Origin: Deltaproteobacteria bacterium
GTDB lineage: Bacteria; Desulfobacterota; Desulfobulbia; Desulfobulbales; JAJRZW01
NCBI GenBank assembly: GCA_024275015.1
Contig: JAJRZW010000058.1
Location: forward strand, 56,123 to 120,122
DNA: 64,000 nucleotides
Reading direction: 5' to 3'
In this document: positions 8,953 to 17,085 of the stretch, one piece after another
How positions within the stretch are numbered: the first letter of the stretch is position 1
Layout of the letters: every line of letters begins with the position of its first letter
Program-made: the position numbers and the translations under genes
The notes under the pieces: model-generated
What the model saw: only the letters and a program-made list of their open reading frames with translations
Told to the model about the DNA's origin: nothing
The model's database searches: none

Positions 8953-9677
8953 TGCCCGACCGCGCCCCCGCTTCCATGAACGCCGCCGCAGTCACGCTCA
9001 CCCCAAAATCGGAGGTGGCACCCGGACCCGACTATATCAGCGCCACTCCCAATATCCTTCTGGACATGGACGGCACCATTCTCGATCGTAATTTCGATGA
9101 TTTTTTCTGGGAACAATATCTCCCCGAGACATATGGCCGAAAAAACAACCTGAACAGAGCGCAGGCAAAAAAGATCTTACTCGCCCTTTACCGGGAACAG
9201 GAAGGAACTCTACAATGGACCGACCTCGACTATTGGTCCACGTGCCTGGGCCTTGATATTCCCGCCCTTAAAGAAAAAGTAGCGGGAAAAATCGCCCTTC
9301 TCCCCCACGCGGAAAGATTTCTCCGCCACTGCCATGAAATAGGCAAAACCGTAATCCTGGTGACCAACGCCCACCCCAAGGCCCTGGCGATAAAACTAGA
9401 CCAAACCGGAATCGACCGCCATTTAGACCACATGATCTGCGCCGATGAATTGGGCCGGGCCAAGGAAGAAATTGAATTCTGGCCGCGCTTAATGAGCATA
9501 ATGAAGATATCCCCGGACGATTGTTTCCTCGCCGACGACAACCACCAGGTCCTCCGGGCCGCGACCGCCGCCGGGATCAGGCAGGTGGTCGAGATCTCCC
9601 GCCCCAGCAGCCAGGGGGAAAAAAGTCCGTCAGGCACCTTTCCCTGGATCGAAAATTTTGCCCGGCTCATGCAATAA
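8952..9677 (+). CDS. HAD-family nucleotidase, YrfG-like (GMP/IMP 5'-nucleotidase)
   Basis: The 241-residue protein carries the HAD nucleophile motif LLDMDGT (Asp38, Asp40), motif II VTNAHP and motif IV LADDNHQ. FFWEQYLPETYG after the first motif and DYWSTCLGLDI closely resemble E. coli YrfG, which dephosphorylates GMP and IMP. About 30 extra residues precede the family's usual start. An internal ATG at residue 9 may be used instead. The overlap with pyrD supports a role in nucleotide metabolism. Confidence 0.85.
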   Translation: MPDRAPASMNAAAVTLTPKSEVAPGPDYISATPNILLDMDGTILDRNFDDFFWEQYLPETYGRKNNLNRAQAKKILLALYREQEGTLQWTDLDYWSTCLGLDIPALKEKVAGKIALLPHAERFLRHCHEIGKTVILVTNAHPKALAIKLDQTGIDRHLDHMICADELGRAKEEIEFWPRLMSIMKISPDDCFLADDNHQVLRAATAAGIRQVVEISRPSSQGEKSPSGTFPWIENFARLMQ

Positions 9678-9774
9678 TGATATATTCCTCCAACGATCCG
9701 GGGAACCGACCCGCAATCAATTATTCCCCGCAGAACCAAGACTAACCAGCTAATATAAAAAACAAGGTGTTTCG

Positions 9775-11067
9775 ATGAACAGGAAAAACTCCCAAAAGAT
9801 GTTCCAACAGGCAAACAAACTTATCCCCGGTGGGGTCAACAGTCCGGTACGGGCCTGCAAGTCGGTGGGATGCGACCCGGTGTTTATCAAAAAAGCCGCC
9901 GGGGCAAGACTATGGGACGTTGACGGTAACGAATATCTTGATTTCATCGGCTCGTGGGGGCCGATGATCCTGGGACATAACCCGCCGGAGGTCATTGCCG
10001 CCATCAAAGAGGCGATGGAAAACGGCACCAGTTTCGGCGCCCCGACCCCTCTGGAAATCGACCTGGCCCAGCTGGTGGTCGACGCGGTGCCTTCGGTGGA
10101 AAAAGTCCGTTTCGTCAGTTCCGGCACCGAGGCAACCATGAGTGCCATCCGCCTGGCCCGGGGGTACACCGGCAGAAAGGTGATCGTGAAATTCAACGGC
10201 GGCTACCACGGCCATGCCGACTCCTTTCTGGTCAAGGCAGGCAGCGGCGTGGTCACCCTTGGGATTCCGGGAAGCCCGGGGGTGCCTGACGATATCGTCA
10301 AAAACACCCTCTCGATTCCCTATAATAATGAAGAAAAACTCGAAGAGACCCTGCGTAATCCCGAGCTTGATATCGCCTGCGTGATCATCGAACCTATTGC
10401 CGGTAATATGGGAGTAGTCCTGCCGAAACCGGGATTTCTGCAAAAACTGCGAAATCTTACCACCGAACTAGGCATTATCCTCATCTTTGATGAAGTAATT
10501 ACCGGCTTTCGCGCCAGCCTCGGCGGGGCCCAGGCAAAATTCAACATCACCCCCGACCTCACCTGTCTCGGCAAGATCATCGGCGGCGGCCTGCCGGTGG
10601 GCGCCTACGGCGGTAAAAAGGAAATAATGTCCCAGATCGCCCCCGAAGGGCCGGTATATCAGGCCGGGACCCTGTCCGGCAACCCGCTGGCCATGGCCGC
10701 CGGCCAGGCGACGATCAAGGCCCTGATGCAGCCGGGATTTTATGAGGAACTGGACGCCAGAGCGGCCTGGTTTGCCCGGGAACTGGGGAATATAGCGGAA
10801 AAACACCTGCCGGGACGTACCTGTATCAACCTCGCGGGCTCGGTGTTGACCCTGTTCTTCAGCAAAGGCCCGGTATATGACTTTGACTCGGCCATGACCT
10901 CCGACACCAAGATGTACGGCCGCTACTACCGCGAAATGCTGGCCGCCGGCCTCTACCTGGCCCCGGCCCAGTTTGAGGGAATGTTCTTCTCCTCAGCCCA
11001 CAGGCGCGAGGATCTGCAGCTGGCCCTGGATAAAACTGAATCTGTATTCAGGATCTTATCAGCCTGA
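9775..11067 (+). CDS. hemL: Glutamate-1-semialdehyde 2,1-aminomutase
   Basis: The 430-residue PLP enzyme makes 5-aminolevulinate, the first committed tetrapyrrole precursor, from the product of glutamyl-tRNA reductase (hemA at 24.4 kb). It begins with the characteristic IPGGVNSPVRA. It contains SSGTEATMSAIRLARG for cofactor phosphate binding, FDEVITGFR, and the Schiff-base lysine Lys267 in GKIIGGGLPVGAYGG. Length and ends match the family. It stands alone, with a 97-bp spacer upstream and a repeat-filled spacer downstream. Confidence 0.97.
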   Translation: MNRKNSQKMFQQANKLIPGGVNSPVRACKSVGCDPVFIKKAAGARLWDVDGNEYLDFIGSWGPMILGHNPPEVIAAIKEAMENGTSFGAPTPLEIDLAQLVVDAVPSVEKVRFVSSGTEATMSAIRLARGYTGRKVIVKFNGGYHGHADSFLVKAGSGVVTLGIPGSPGVPDDIVKNTLSIPYNNEEKLEETLRNPELDIACVIIEPIAGNMGVVLPKPGFLQKLRNLTTELGIILIFDEVITGFRASLGGAQAKFNITPDLTCLGKIIGGGLPVGAYGGKKEIMSQIAPEGPVYQAGTLSGNPLAMAAGQATIKALMQPGFYEELDARAAWFARELGNIAEKHLPGRTCINLAGSVLTLFFSKGPVYDFDSAMTSDTKMYGRYYREMLAAGLYLAPAQFEGMFFSSAHRREDLQLALDKTESVFRILSA

Positions 11068-11087
11068 AAAGCAATGGGGCCGGGCGA

Positions 11088-11133
11088 GGAATTGTGCTTT
11101 TAACTTACTGAAATCACACAACCATCTTACCTC
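11088..11133 (-). repeat. Family F repeat, remnant F3
   Basis: The stretch containing AATTGTGCTTTTAACTTA matches the reverse complement of the middle of copy F1 (16289-16388) with several changes. The ends of the element are lost. Confidence 0.5.
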
Positions 11134-11162
11134 CGGCAATATTTTTTATCGCTCTGCCAGGA

Positions 11163-11430
11163 GATGGACTCGTAACAAGTCCCCACGCAGGCGTCTTAGG
11201 CGATTTCCGAAAAAAACAGCGGGATGGGTTAACAGCCCGGTGAAATCGAGAGGTTGGATGAAACTTGTTTTATCCAACCGGCGGTTGAAAAAGCCAGGAC
11301 GGCTTTTTCAACACTCTGTTAAGGAATCCCGCATGTTTGAGGGCATAGCCCGAGTTCGGGATTTCAGCAACCCGGCGCCCGGAAGTCGTCTTTTCAAACC
11401 AGCGGAGCGGGGAGTTGTTACGACTCCATC
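11163..11430 (+). repeat. Family C palindromic repeat, copy C4, split by a family B element
   Basis: The ends GATGGACTCGTAACAA and TTGTTACGACTCCATC form a 16-bp inverted repeat with one mismatch. The body matches C1-C3: a gcGTCTT..GCGATTTCCG arm, then the TTAAgaaatcccgcatg segment, then the CCCGAGTTCGGGATTTCAGCA arm. It is interrupted after its internal TTAA by element B6. Confidence 0.8.
11233..11318 (+). repeat. Family B element B6 inserted in C4 with TTAA duplication
   Basis: This 86-bp internally deleted family B copy starts at CAGCCCGG and ends at ACACTCTG. TTAA flanks it on both sides (11229-11232 and 11319-11322), whereas uninterrupted C copies have a single TTAA at this point. It lacks most of the left hairpin present in full copies. 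Confidence 0.85.
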
Positions 11431-11513
11431 AGGGGAGGCAAATCAAAAAAGGCGTTGACTTTGCCGGGTTCGGTTGCTAAGTAAACATACAATCTTATTC
11501 ACTTAATCGTATA

Positions 11514-11669
11514 GCAGTCCGTTAAAAAATTGGCTGCTACTTGGCGCATGGACGCGCCGCCGATTCCACCGGGTTGAAAAAATCGGTGAAATCGGGAGGT
11601 TGGTCACAACAACTTGTTTTGGCCAACAGTGGTTTAAAAAGCCATGGACGGTTTTTTAAAACGGTCTGA
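11514..11669 (+). repeat. Family B MITE-like repeat, copy B5
   Basis: A diverged full-length copy upstream of atpZ. It contains the gcgcATGGACGCGCCGCCGAT core, the paired hairpin around GGTGAAATCG and the end palindrome with GCCATGGACGGTTTTTT. Confidence 0.75.
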
Positions 11670-11688
11670 TATATGCGGCTTCGAATAA

Positions 11689-11913
11689 ATGTCGAGCTTT
11701 CGCAAAGAGATGTTGACCCTGCTTTCAGATTTCGGCACTGTCGGCATGAACGTATCGTTTTCGATATTTATCGGTGTCGGTATAGGCTATTGGCTTGACC
11801 ACAAGGTGTTCAACGACCGGACCAGGCCGTGGTTCACCCTTATCTTTCTTGGCCTGGGAGTAGCCGCCGCCTTCATGAACCTGTATCGGATAATCCGACG
11901 CAAGGATCTGTAA
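11689..11913 (+). CDS. atpZ: AtpZ/AtpI-type F-ATPase accessory membrane protein
   Basis: This 74-residue protein has two membrane helices (about residues 18-36 and 47-66) joined by a loop with GYWLDHKVF. That is the AtpZ/AtpQ pattern found ahead of atpI in F0 operons. It probably assists c-ring assembly or Mg2+ supply. It opens the atpZ-I-B-E cluster. The TAA stop is followed at once by a small family B remnant before atpI. Confidence 0.8.
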   Translation: MSSFRKEMLTLLSDFGTVGMNVSFSIFIGVGIGYWLDHKVFNDRTRPWFTLIFLGLGVAAAFMNLYRIIRRKDL

Positions 11914-11917
11914 CTGT

Positions 11918-11938
11918 CCGTTTTTCAACGGTCTGGTA
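11918..11938 (+). repeat. Family B end remnant between atpZ and atpI
   Basis: GTCCGTTTTTCAACGGTCTGG corresponds to the fused left and right ends of family B with the middle removed. It leaves a short hairpin in the ATPase operon. Confidence 0.5.
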
Positions 11939-11963
11939 AGACAACGAAGCGGAACAACTGCTT

Positions 11964-12356
11964 TTGCAGAAGAAAGAAAAAGTCGACATCGGCTTTATCC
12001 AGCGGACCGGGTGGATAATAGCCATTATCGGGACCGGCATAGCCTTTCTAGACGGTGGAAATGCGGCAGTGAGCCTGTTCTATGGCGCGGGTTTAAGCAA
12101 TATCAGCTTTCACCTCCTTAAACGGGATCTTACGGGAGTACTAAAAATCCCCGGCGGTGGAGCAAAGACCCGATTTCTGATCAAGCACTACCTCAAGCTG
12201 GGCTTGATTGCGGTAGTTCTGTTCGGGCTGATCAGAAACAGTAATATTAATAAATTTTATCTCCTGGCCGGACTGGGGTCGGCGGCAATAGCCATTGCCA
12301 TCAGCCCGGCGTTATTGTTGCTCAGGAGGGAGAAAAAAAAGCAGGAGGAGTTGTAA
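11964..12356 (+). CDS. atpI: ATP synthase protein I
   Basis: The 130-residue membrane protein has four hydrophobic segments (near residues 17-31, 36-48, 76-88 and 96-118) and a basic C-terminus, like AtpI. It lies between atpZ and atpB. The start is TTG at 11964, since no ATG precedes the first helix in frame. The Shine-Dalgarno sequence is weak. AtpI acts as an assembly factor of the F0 sector rather than as a subunit of the mature enzyme. Confidence 0.75.
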   Translation: MQKKEKVDIGFIQRTGWIIAIIGTGIAFLDGGNAAVSLFYGAGLSNISFHLLKRDLTGVLKIPGGGAKTRFLIKHYLKLGLIAVVLFGLIRNSNINKFYLLAGLGSAAIAIAISPALLLLRREKKKQEEL

Positions 12357-12359
12357 GAT

Positions 12360-13082
12360 ATGGAACATCCGATACTGTTTGTCTCGGTCATTCTCCAGGC
12401 ACTGGGCCTGCCGGTACCCCACACCATCGTTGCCGATGGAATTGTGGGCAAACTGCTCTCACCCCATATGACCTACACCTGGCTGATTATGGCCTTTCTG
12501 GTTCTGGTTCCCAAAATGACCATCAAAAATCTTGAAATGGTACCGGGGAAATGGCAAAATTTCTGGGAAGTCGTGGTCGGCGGCCTGGAAGGATTCATGG
12601 CCGAAAACATGGGTGAAGAAGGGGCACGAATGATGTTCCCGATGCTTTCCACCTTTGCCCTCTATATTCTGGTCGCCAATATGGTCGGACTGATGCCCGG
12701 TTTCATGTCCCCGACCTCGAACCTAAATATCACCCTGGGATGCACCCTGATCGTCTTTTTCACCACCCATATTCTCGGGCTGAAATTTCACGGTGCCAAA
12801 TACTACAAGCATTTTCTCGGCCCGGTATGGTGGCTCATTCCCCTGATCGCGCCGATTGAAATCATCAGTCACCTGGCCCGGATTCTGTCGCTGTCCATCC
12901 GGCTTTTCGGTAATATCATGGCCAAGGAAACCCTGTTAGCCATTCTGTTCATGCTGGCCGGGGCCTACTTCGCGCCACTGCCGATCCTCTGCCTTGGCGT
13001 CTTTGTCTCCATCGTCCAGGCCCTGGTTTTCGTCCTCCTGTCGATCCTCTACTTTGCCGGTGCCATGGAAGACGCCCATTAA
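12360..13082 (+). CDS. atpB: F0 ATP synthase subunit a
   Basis: The 240-residue membrane protein has the usual set of helices. The essential arginine in LSLSIRLFGNIMAKE (near residue 180) faces the c-ring. The C-terminal QALVFVLLSILYFAGAMEDAH is also typical of subunit a. It starts three bases after atpI. Subunit a provides the two proton half-channels. Subunit b and the F1 genes are not in this window, as in Desulfobacterota where F0 a/c and F1 clusters are separate. Confidence 0.95.
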   Translation: MEHPILFVSVILQALGLPVPHTIVADGIVGKLLSPHMTYTWLIMAFLVLVPKMTIKNLEMVPGKWQNFWEVVVGGLEGFMAENMGEEGARMMFPMLSTFALYILVANMVGLMPGFMSPTSNLNITLGCTLIVFFTTHILGLKFHGAKYYKHFLGPVWWLIPLIAPIEIISHLARILSLSIRLFGNIMAKETLLAILFMLAGAYFAPLPILCLGVFVSIVQALVFVLLSILYFAGAMEDAH

Positions 13083-13117
13083 TGGTAGCTTGAAAAATTG
13101 TCTTTTCGTCCGCCCCC

Positions 13118-13167
13118 GGCTTCATGAGCAATCGGATGAAAATCCTCATCTTTCAAGATACCCATTA
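13118..13167 (+). repeat. Family E remnant in the atpB-atpE spacer
   Basis: The stretch ends in CTTTCAAGATACCCAT and carries CAATCGGATGAAAATCCTCAT, matching the right end of the family E copy near 18079-18125. It sits in the 170-bp gap between two genes of one operon. Confidence 0.5.
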
Positions 13168-13240
13168 AAATCATTAAAAGTTTTTAACGGTGAAATGAAT
13201 TCACCTGTAAAGAAGGCCAAAACAACAATCAAAAACTTAA

Positions 13241-13582
<342 letters not shown>

Positions 13583-13613
13583 AAAAATAAAGCCGGACAG
13601 ATTTTATTTCGAC

Positions 13614-13650
13614 CAAGGCCACGACAGCTTCTGCTGCCGTGGCCTTTTTC
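13614..13650 (+). terminator. Rho-independent terminator after atpE
   Basis: AAGGCCACGACAGC pairs across a TTCT loop with GCTGCCGTGGCC and is followed by a T run. Confidence 0.8.
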
Positions 13651-13772
13651 GTAAGCACTCCAGACCCCCCTGCACGCACATTAACCCTTTGATATACCTA
13701 AGTATAATCCAAAAGGGGAAAGCACGCATGGCGGCGTCCCTGAAACCCTTACAGCGTGCGATTATTTTGCAT
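13651..13772 (+). repeat. Family I palindrome (I1) joined to family G segment (G1)
   Basis: I1 starts with GTAAGCactCC, has the central TTTGATATACCTAAGTAT and ends in GGCGGCGTCC. It matches I2 at 54193-54291 in inverted orientation. It runs into a 44-bp segment (13729-13772) whose core GCGTCCCTGAAACCCTT is repeated, inverted, between jag and mnmE (29301-29345). Confidence 0.7.
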
Positions 13773-13828
13773 TGGGTGCGGTTCATTGATCGCTTACCCC
13801 TTTTTCCGTTCTTCCCCGGGATGGCTAA

Positions 13829-14572
13829 ATGGAAAATACGGTACTTACCCCGAGACGCGGCCGGGGGGAGAAAGAGATCCCTTCCACCGGGATCATCCTG
13901 GTCAACCCCACCGACGCCACCGCGATAATCAACGCCGGTGCCCGGGAAGGTGGCCACCGCCGCCCCCTGTTCAACTCAAACCTGCTCATCATCCCCGCGA
14001 CCGAAGGAAGAAAAAAAATCTTCATCGCCGGCCCGGCGGTGGGGGCGCCGATGGCGGTAATGGCCCTGGAAAAACTAATCGCCCTCGGAGCCGCCAGAAT
14101 AATAGTCTACGGCTGGGCCGGGGCCCTTACCGGAAAACTGAACTGCGGAGAAGTAGTGTTGCCGACCTGGGGCCTGAGCACTGAAGGCACCTCGGCCCAT
14201 TATCCGATTAAGGCCGAGCTCCCCAGGCCGTCACCCGGCCTGCTAACCAACCTGCACCAGGCTCTGACAAAGTCGGAGACCATAGCAAAAATCCACCAGG
14301 GACCAGTGTGGAGTACCGATGCCCCATATCGGGAAACCCGCCGCCAGGTACAGGAATTTGCCGCCAGAGGCATTATGGCCGTAGATATGGAGTTTACCGC
14401 CCTGGCAACCGTGGCCCTCTTTCGCGGCACGACATTGGCGGCAGCGTTTCTGGTCTCTGACAACCTGGGCCACAAGCATTACGAAAGCAGGATAATGCTT
14501 AAATCCTTCCGGCAACAAAGCAGAAAAATTGCCGCCACCATCATCACCGCCCTGACGGCAGGAGAGCTATAA
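13829..14572 (+). CDS. Nucleoside phosphorylase family protein
   Basis: The 247-residue protein has the PNP/UDP phosphorylase fold pattern: an N-terminal glycine-poor strand, VYGWAGAL (sugar/phosphate loop), WSTDAPYRETR, and MAVDMEFTAL, which binds the ribose hydroxyls. The TDAxYRE motif is closer to the trimeric/hexameric uridine or purine phosphorylase class than to futalosine hydrolase. The exact substrate is not clear. The ATG at 13829 is close to the end of the G1 repeat, so the promoter may be in or near that repeat. Confidence 0.8.
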   Translation: MENTVLTPRRGRGEKEIPSTGIILVNPTDATAIINAGAREGGHRRPLFNSNLLIIPATEGRKKIFIAGPAVGAPMAVMALEKLIALGAARIIVYGWAGALTGKLNCGEVVLPTWGLSTEGTSAHYPIKAELPRPSPGLLTNLHQALTKSETIAKIHQGPVWSTDAPYRETRRQVQEFAARGIMAVDMEFTALATVALFRGTTLAAAFLVSDNLGHKHYESRIMLKSFRQQSRKIAATIITALTAGEL

Positions 14573-14593
14573 TGCCGTCAGGGGCCATTTCTG

Positions 14594-14678
14594 CCCGTCA
14601 GTTCCGCCATGGCGGGATATGGCGTCACTTGCAAAAAGATCCCACTCCCTGGATATCGAACTTTTTACTTAGCCATCC
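14594..14678 (+). repeat. Family J repeat, copy J1
   Basis: It contains the palindrome CCGCCATGGCGGGATATGGC followed by TATCGAAC and the AGCCATC end. It shares this arrangement with J2 (33683-33790). It fills the spacer in front of rimO. Confidence 0.65.
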
Positions 14679-14704
14679 AATTACTTTTTACAGGATCATC
14701 AGAT

Positions 14705-16045
14705 ATGAAAGATAACGACAAAAAGGTATTCATCACCAGTCTCGGCTGCCCGAAAAACCGGGTGGATTCGGAGATAATCGCCGGTGGATTCCTCAAGCAC
14801 GGCATCGGAATCACGGCCGAGGCCAAAGACAGCGATATCATTCTGATCAACACCTGCGCCTTTATCGGCCCGGCAGTGGAAGAGAGCATCGGAGCCATTC
14901 TTGAAGCGGCGAAATTAAAGACAGAAAAAGAGGGGATGAAGCTGGTGGTCTCCGGCTGCATGGTGGAAAGATACGGCAAAGAACTCCTGAAAGAGCTCCC
15001 CGAGGTGGATCTCTTCATTCGTTCCGCCGACCTCGCTGATACGGTAAAACTCCTCCGCGCACGCCAATCCCCGGAGATAAGCAACAGTACGACCCGGGGC
15101 TACATCCAGGGCGGCAATGATGACCGGATCCTCTCCACCCCGCCGCACCGCGCCTATGTGAAGATCACCGAGGGCTGTGACAATAAATGCACCTACTGCC
15201 TGATCCCCAGCCTCAAAGGCCGTCTCAGGAGCCGTGGGGCACAAGAGATCCTCGCCGAGGTAAAACGTCTGCGGGCAAAAGGGGTAGTGGAAATCACCCT
15301 GGTGGGACAGGACCTCACCGCCTTCGGACGCGACCGCGACGAAGAAAACGGCCTGGAACAACTGCTGACAGATCTTGTCGACAGCAGTGATATTCCCTGG
15401 ATACGCCTCCTCTACCTCTACCCCGACCGTTTAAGCGACAGCCTGATCGAATTGGTCGCCGCCGAGCCGCGGATCCTCCCCTATTTTGATATCCCCCTGC
15501 AGCATGTAAGCGACCGGATCCTGCAACGGATGAACCGCAATTACCGCCGGGAAAAAATTGAACTCCTCCTCAACAGAATCAGGACCAGGATCCCAGATGC
15601 CGCGATCAGAACCACCCTGATGGTCGGATTTCCCGGAGAAGACGAAAGCGACTATGCCGAGCTTGAGGCCTTCCTGAAAAAATGGTGTCTGGACCATGTC
15701 GGGGTCTTTGCCTATTGCGATGAAGAGGGTAGCACTGCCGCCAACCTTACCGACAAAGTGAACTCCGACGTTGCGACCGAGAGAAGAGAACGCCTCCTGG
15801 CCCTGCAGGCCGGGATTGCAGAGGAAAACCTGAAAAAATTTATCGGCCGGGAACTTGAGGTGCTGGTGGAAGGGGTAAGCCGGGAAAGCGACCTGCTGCT
15901 GGAGGGAAGAAGCAGGTACCAAGGCGCGGATATCGACGGACTGGTTTACATCAACGCCGGTAATTGCCGGGCCGGAGATCTGGTAAAGGTAAAAATAGAG
16001 GAGACCCACACCTACGATCTGGTCGGGGGCCTAACTTCAGACTGA
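14705..16045 (+). CDS. rimO: Ribosomal protein S12 methylthiotransferase RimO
   Basis: The 446-residue radical SAM enzyme thiomethylates an aspartate of ribosomal protein S12. The N-terminal domain has three cluster cysteines (SLGCPKN, NTCAF, SGCMV). The radical SAM motif is CDNKCTYC from Cys158, and a TRAM domain ends the protein. I start at ATG 14705, which has an AGGA upstream and begins directly before VFITSLGCPKN. The open frame continues upstream to 14609 but that part is repeat J1. The LLYLYPDR and MVGFPGE motifs separate it from the related tRNA enzyme MiaB. Confidence 0.95.
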   Translation: MKDNDKKVFITSLGCPKNRVDSEIIAGGFLKHGIGITAEAKDSDIILINTCAFIGPAVEESIGAILEAAKLKTEKEGMKLVVSGCMVERYGKELLKELPEVDLFIRSADLADTVKLLRARQSPEISNSTTRGYIQGGNDDRILSTPPHRAYVKITEGCDNKCTYCLIPSLKGRLRSRGAQEILAEVKRLRAKGVVEITLVGQDLTAFGRDRDEENGLEQLLTDLVDSSDIPWIRLLYLYPDRLSDSLIELVAAEPRILPYFDIPLQHVSDRILQRMNRNYRREKIELLLNRIRTRIPDAAIRTTLMVGFPGEDESDYAELEAFLKKWCLDHVGVFAYCDEEGSTAANLTDKVNSDVATERRERLLALQAGIAEENLKKFIGRELEVLVEGVSRESDLLLEGRSRYQGADIDGLVYINAGNCRAGDLVKVKIEETHTYDLVGGLTSD

Positions 16046-16081
16046 AAAACAGATTGCAGGACGGAGAGCAACAGACAAATA

Positions 16082-16237
16082 ATTCAGTCCGTTAAAAAAC
16101 GGACTGTACGCGGCTGATGTCCGCGCCGCCGATTTTTCCGGGTTGAAAACCCCGGTGAAATCGAGAGGTTGGCAGGAACTTGTTTTGGCCAACCGGAGTT
16201 GAAAAAGCCATGGACGGTCTTTTCAACGGTCTGTTAA
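16082..16237 (+). repeat. Family B MITE-like repeat, copy B4
   Basis: A full copy with the left hairpin around CAGTCCGTTAAAAAACGGAC, the AGAGGTTGG..CCAACC pair and the right end TCAACGGTCTGTTAA. It lies just downstream of rimO. Confidence 0.8.
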
Positions 16238-16288
16238 GAAAAATGCCAAGGAACCCGGCATTCATTTTTCAAGGCACCTTCAAGAGTG

Positions 16289-16388
16289 ATGGTCTCGTAA
16301 CAAATATCTCAAACGGAAGCGGGCCCATGTAATTTCAAATAAGTTAGAAGCACAATTGCCGTTGGCCCGCAATTTATTGCGAGACCAT
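16289..16388 (+). repeat. Family F MITE-like element F1 with 8-bp target duplication
   Basis: The element is exactly 100 bp long. The ends ATGGTCTCGTAACAA and TTATTGCGAGACCAT are inverted repeats with two mismatches. The 8-bp sequence CAAGAGTG occurs directly on both sides (16281-16288 and 16389-16396), as expected of transposition by a DDE-type enzyme. It has no coding capacity. Confidence 0.88.
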
Positions 16389-16407
16389 CAAGAGTGGCAG
16401 AAATGAA

Positions 16408-16695
16408 TCAGCCGGTATAACCATGGTTGACCTTTTCCCGCAACTCCTTGCCGACCTTGAAAAAGGGCAGTTTTTTGGCCGGTACCTTGATCTTGTCGCC
16501 GGTCTTGGGATTACGGCCGAAATAAGAATCATACTTCTTGATCACAAAGGAGCCAAAGCCGCGAATTTCAATATTGTCGCCCTTGGCCAGGGCCGCGACC
16601 ATGGAGTCAAGGATGGTGTTGGTTATCGGCGTGGCTTCTCGAACCGGCAGGTTCATCTCCTGGGCCAGGGCCTCAATCAATTGTGATTTATTCAT
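16408..16695 (-). CDS. HU/IHF-family DNA-bending protein
   Basis: The 95-residue protein is full length for the family. It has the signature stretch GFGSFVIKKYDSYFGRNPKT, in which the proline of RNPKTG intercalates into DNA, and PFFKVGKELREKV near the C-terminus. The PFFK ending and the MNKSQLIEALA start resemble IHF-beta proteins of deltaproteobacteria, but HU-beta is also possible. It probably acts as a nucleoid-bending homodimer or heterodimer. Confidence 0.92.
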   Translation of the reverse strand: MNKSQLIEALAQEMNLPVREATPITNTILDSMVAALAKGDNIEIRGFGSFVIKKYDSYFGRNPKTGDKIKVPAKKLPFFKVGKELREKVNHGYTG

Positions 16696-16865
16696 CCTTA
16701 ATTTACTCCAGTCAGGTTTACTTGAAAATCAAGACTACTGAGTGATTTCTGTAATATGGCTGTTTTTTGTCTTCAACACCTTTATCGCAAAAAAAATCAG
16801 TTTAATAATTTTTATCTCCTAAACATCTGATTGTAAAGATATTTTTTATAAAACACCCAAAAATG

Positions 16866-16961
16866 ATGGACTTGTAACAATTATCTCAAACGGAAGCGGG
16901 TTCATATAATTTCAATAAGTTAGAAGCGCAATTGCCGTTGGCCCGCAATTTATTGCGAGGC
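16866..16961 (+). repeat. Family F element F2 followed by a long perfect hairpin
   Basis: The left end ATGGACTTGTAACAA and body match F1 closely. The right end has changed: after TTATTGCGAG it continues as a palindrome of GCCAACGGCAAT and then a hairpin (16972-17018) with arms TCATCATCGTAAAAA and TTTTTACGATGATGA. It lies upstream of the HU/IHF gene on the promoter side. Confidence 0.7.
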
Positions 16962-17035
16962 CAACGGCAATGTCATCATCGTAAAAATTCCGTTTCACGG
17001 ACTTTTTACGATGATGAAGACAAAAATACAAGAAT

Positions 17036-17085
17036 GGCGACGCGTCCATGCGCGGCTGACAGTCTGCTTTTCAACGGGATGTTAA
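17036..17085 (-). repeat. Family B left-end fragment at the end of rluB
   Basis: On the minus strand it reads TTAACATCCCGTTGAAAAGC and then the CGCGCATGGACGCGTCGCC core, which is the left third of family B. Its outer TTAA supplies the stop codon of rluB. Confidence 0.7.

Noticed and set aside
10973..11458. Open frame of 161 codons after hemL
   Set aside because: It covers the end of hemL in another frame and then repeats F3, C4 and B6. Its coding capacity comes from palindromic repeats.
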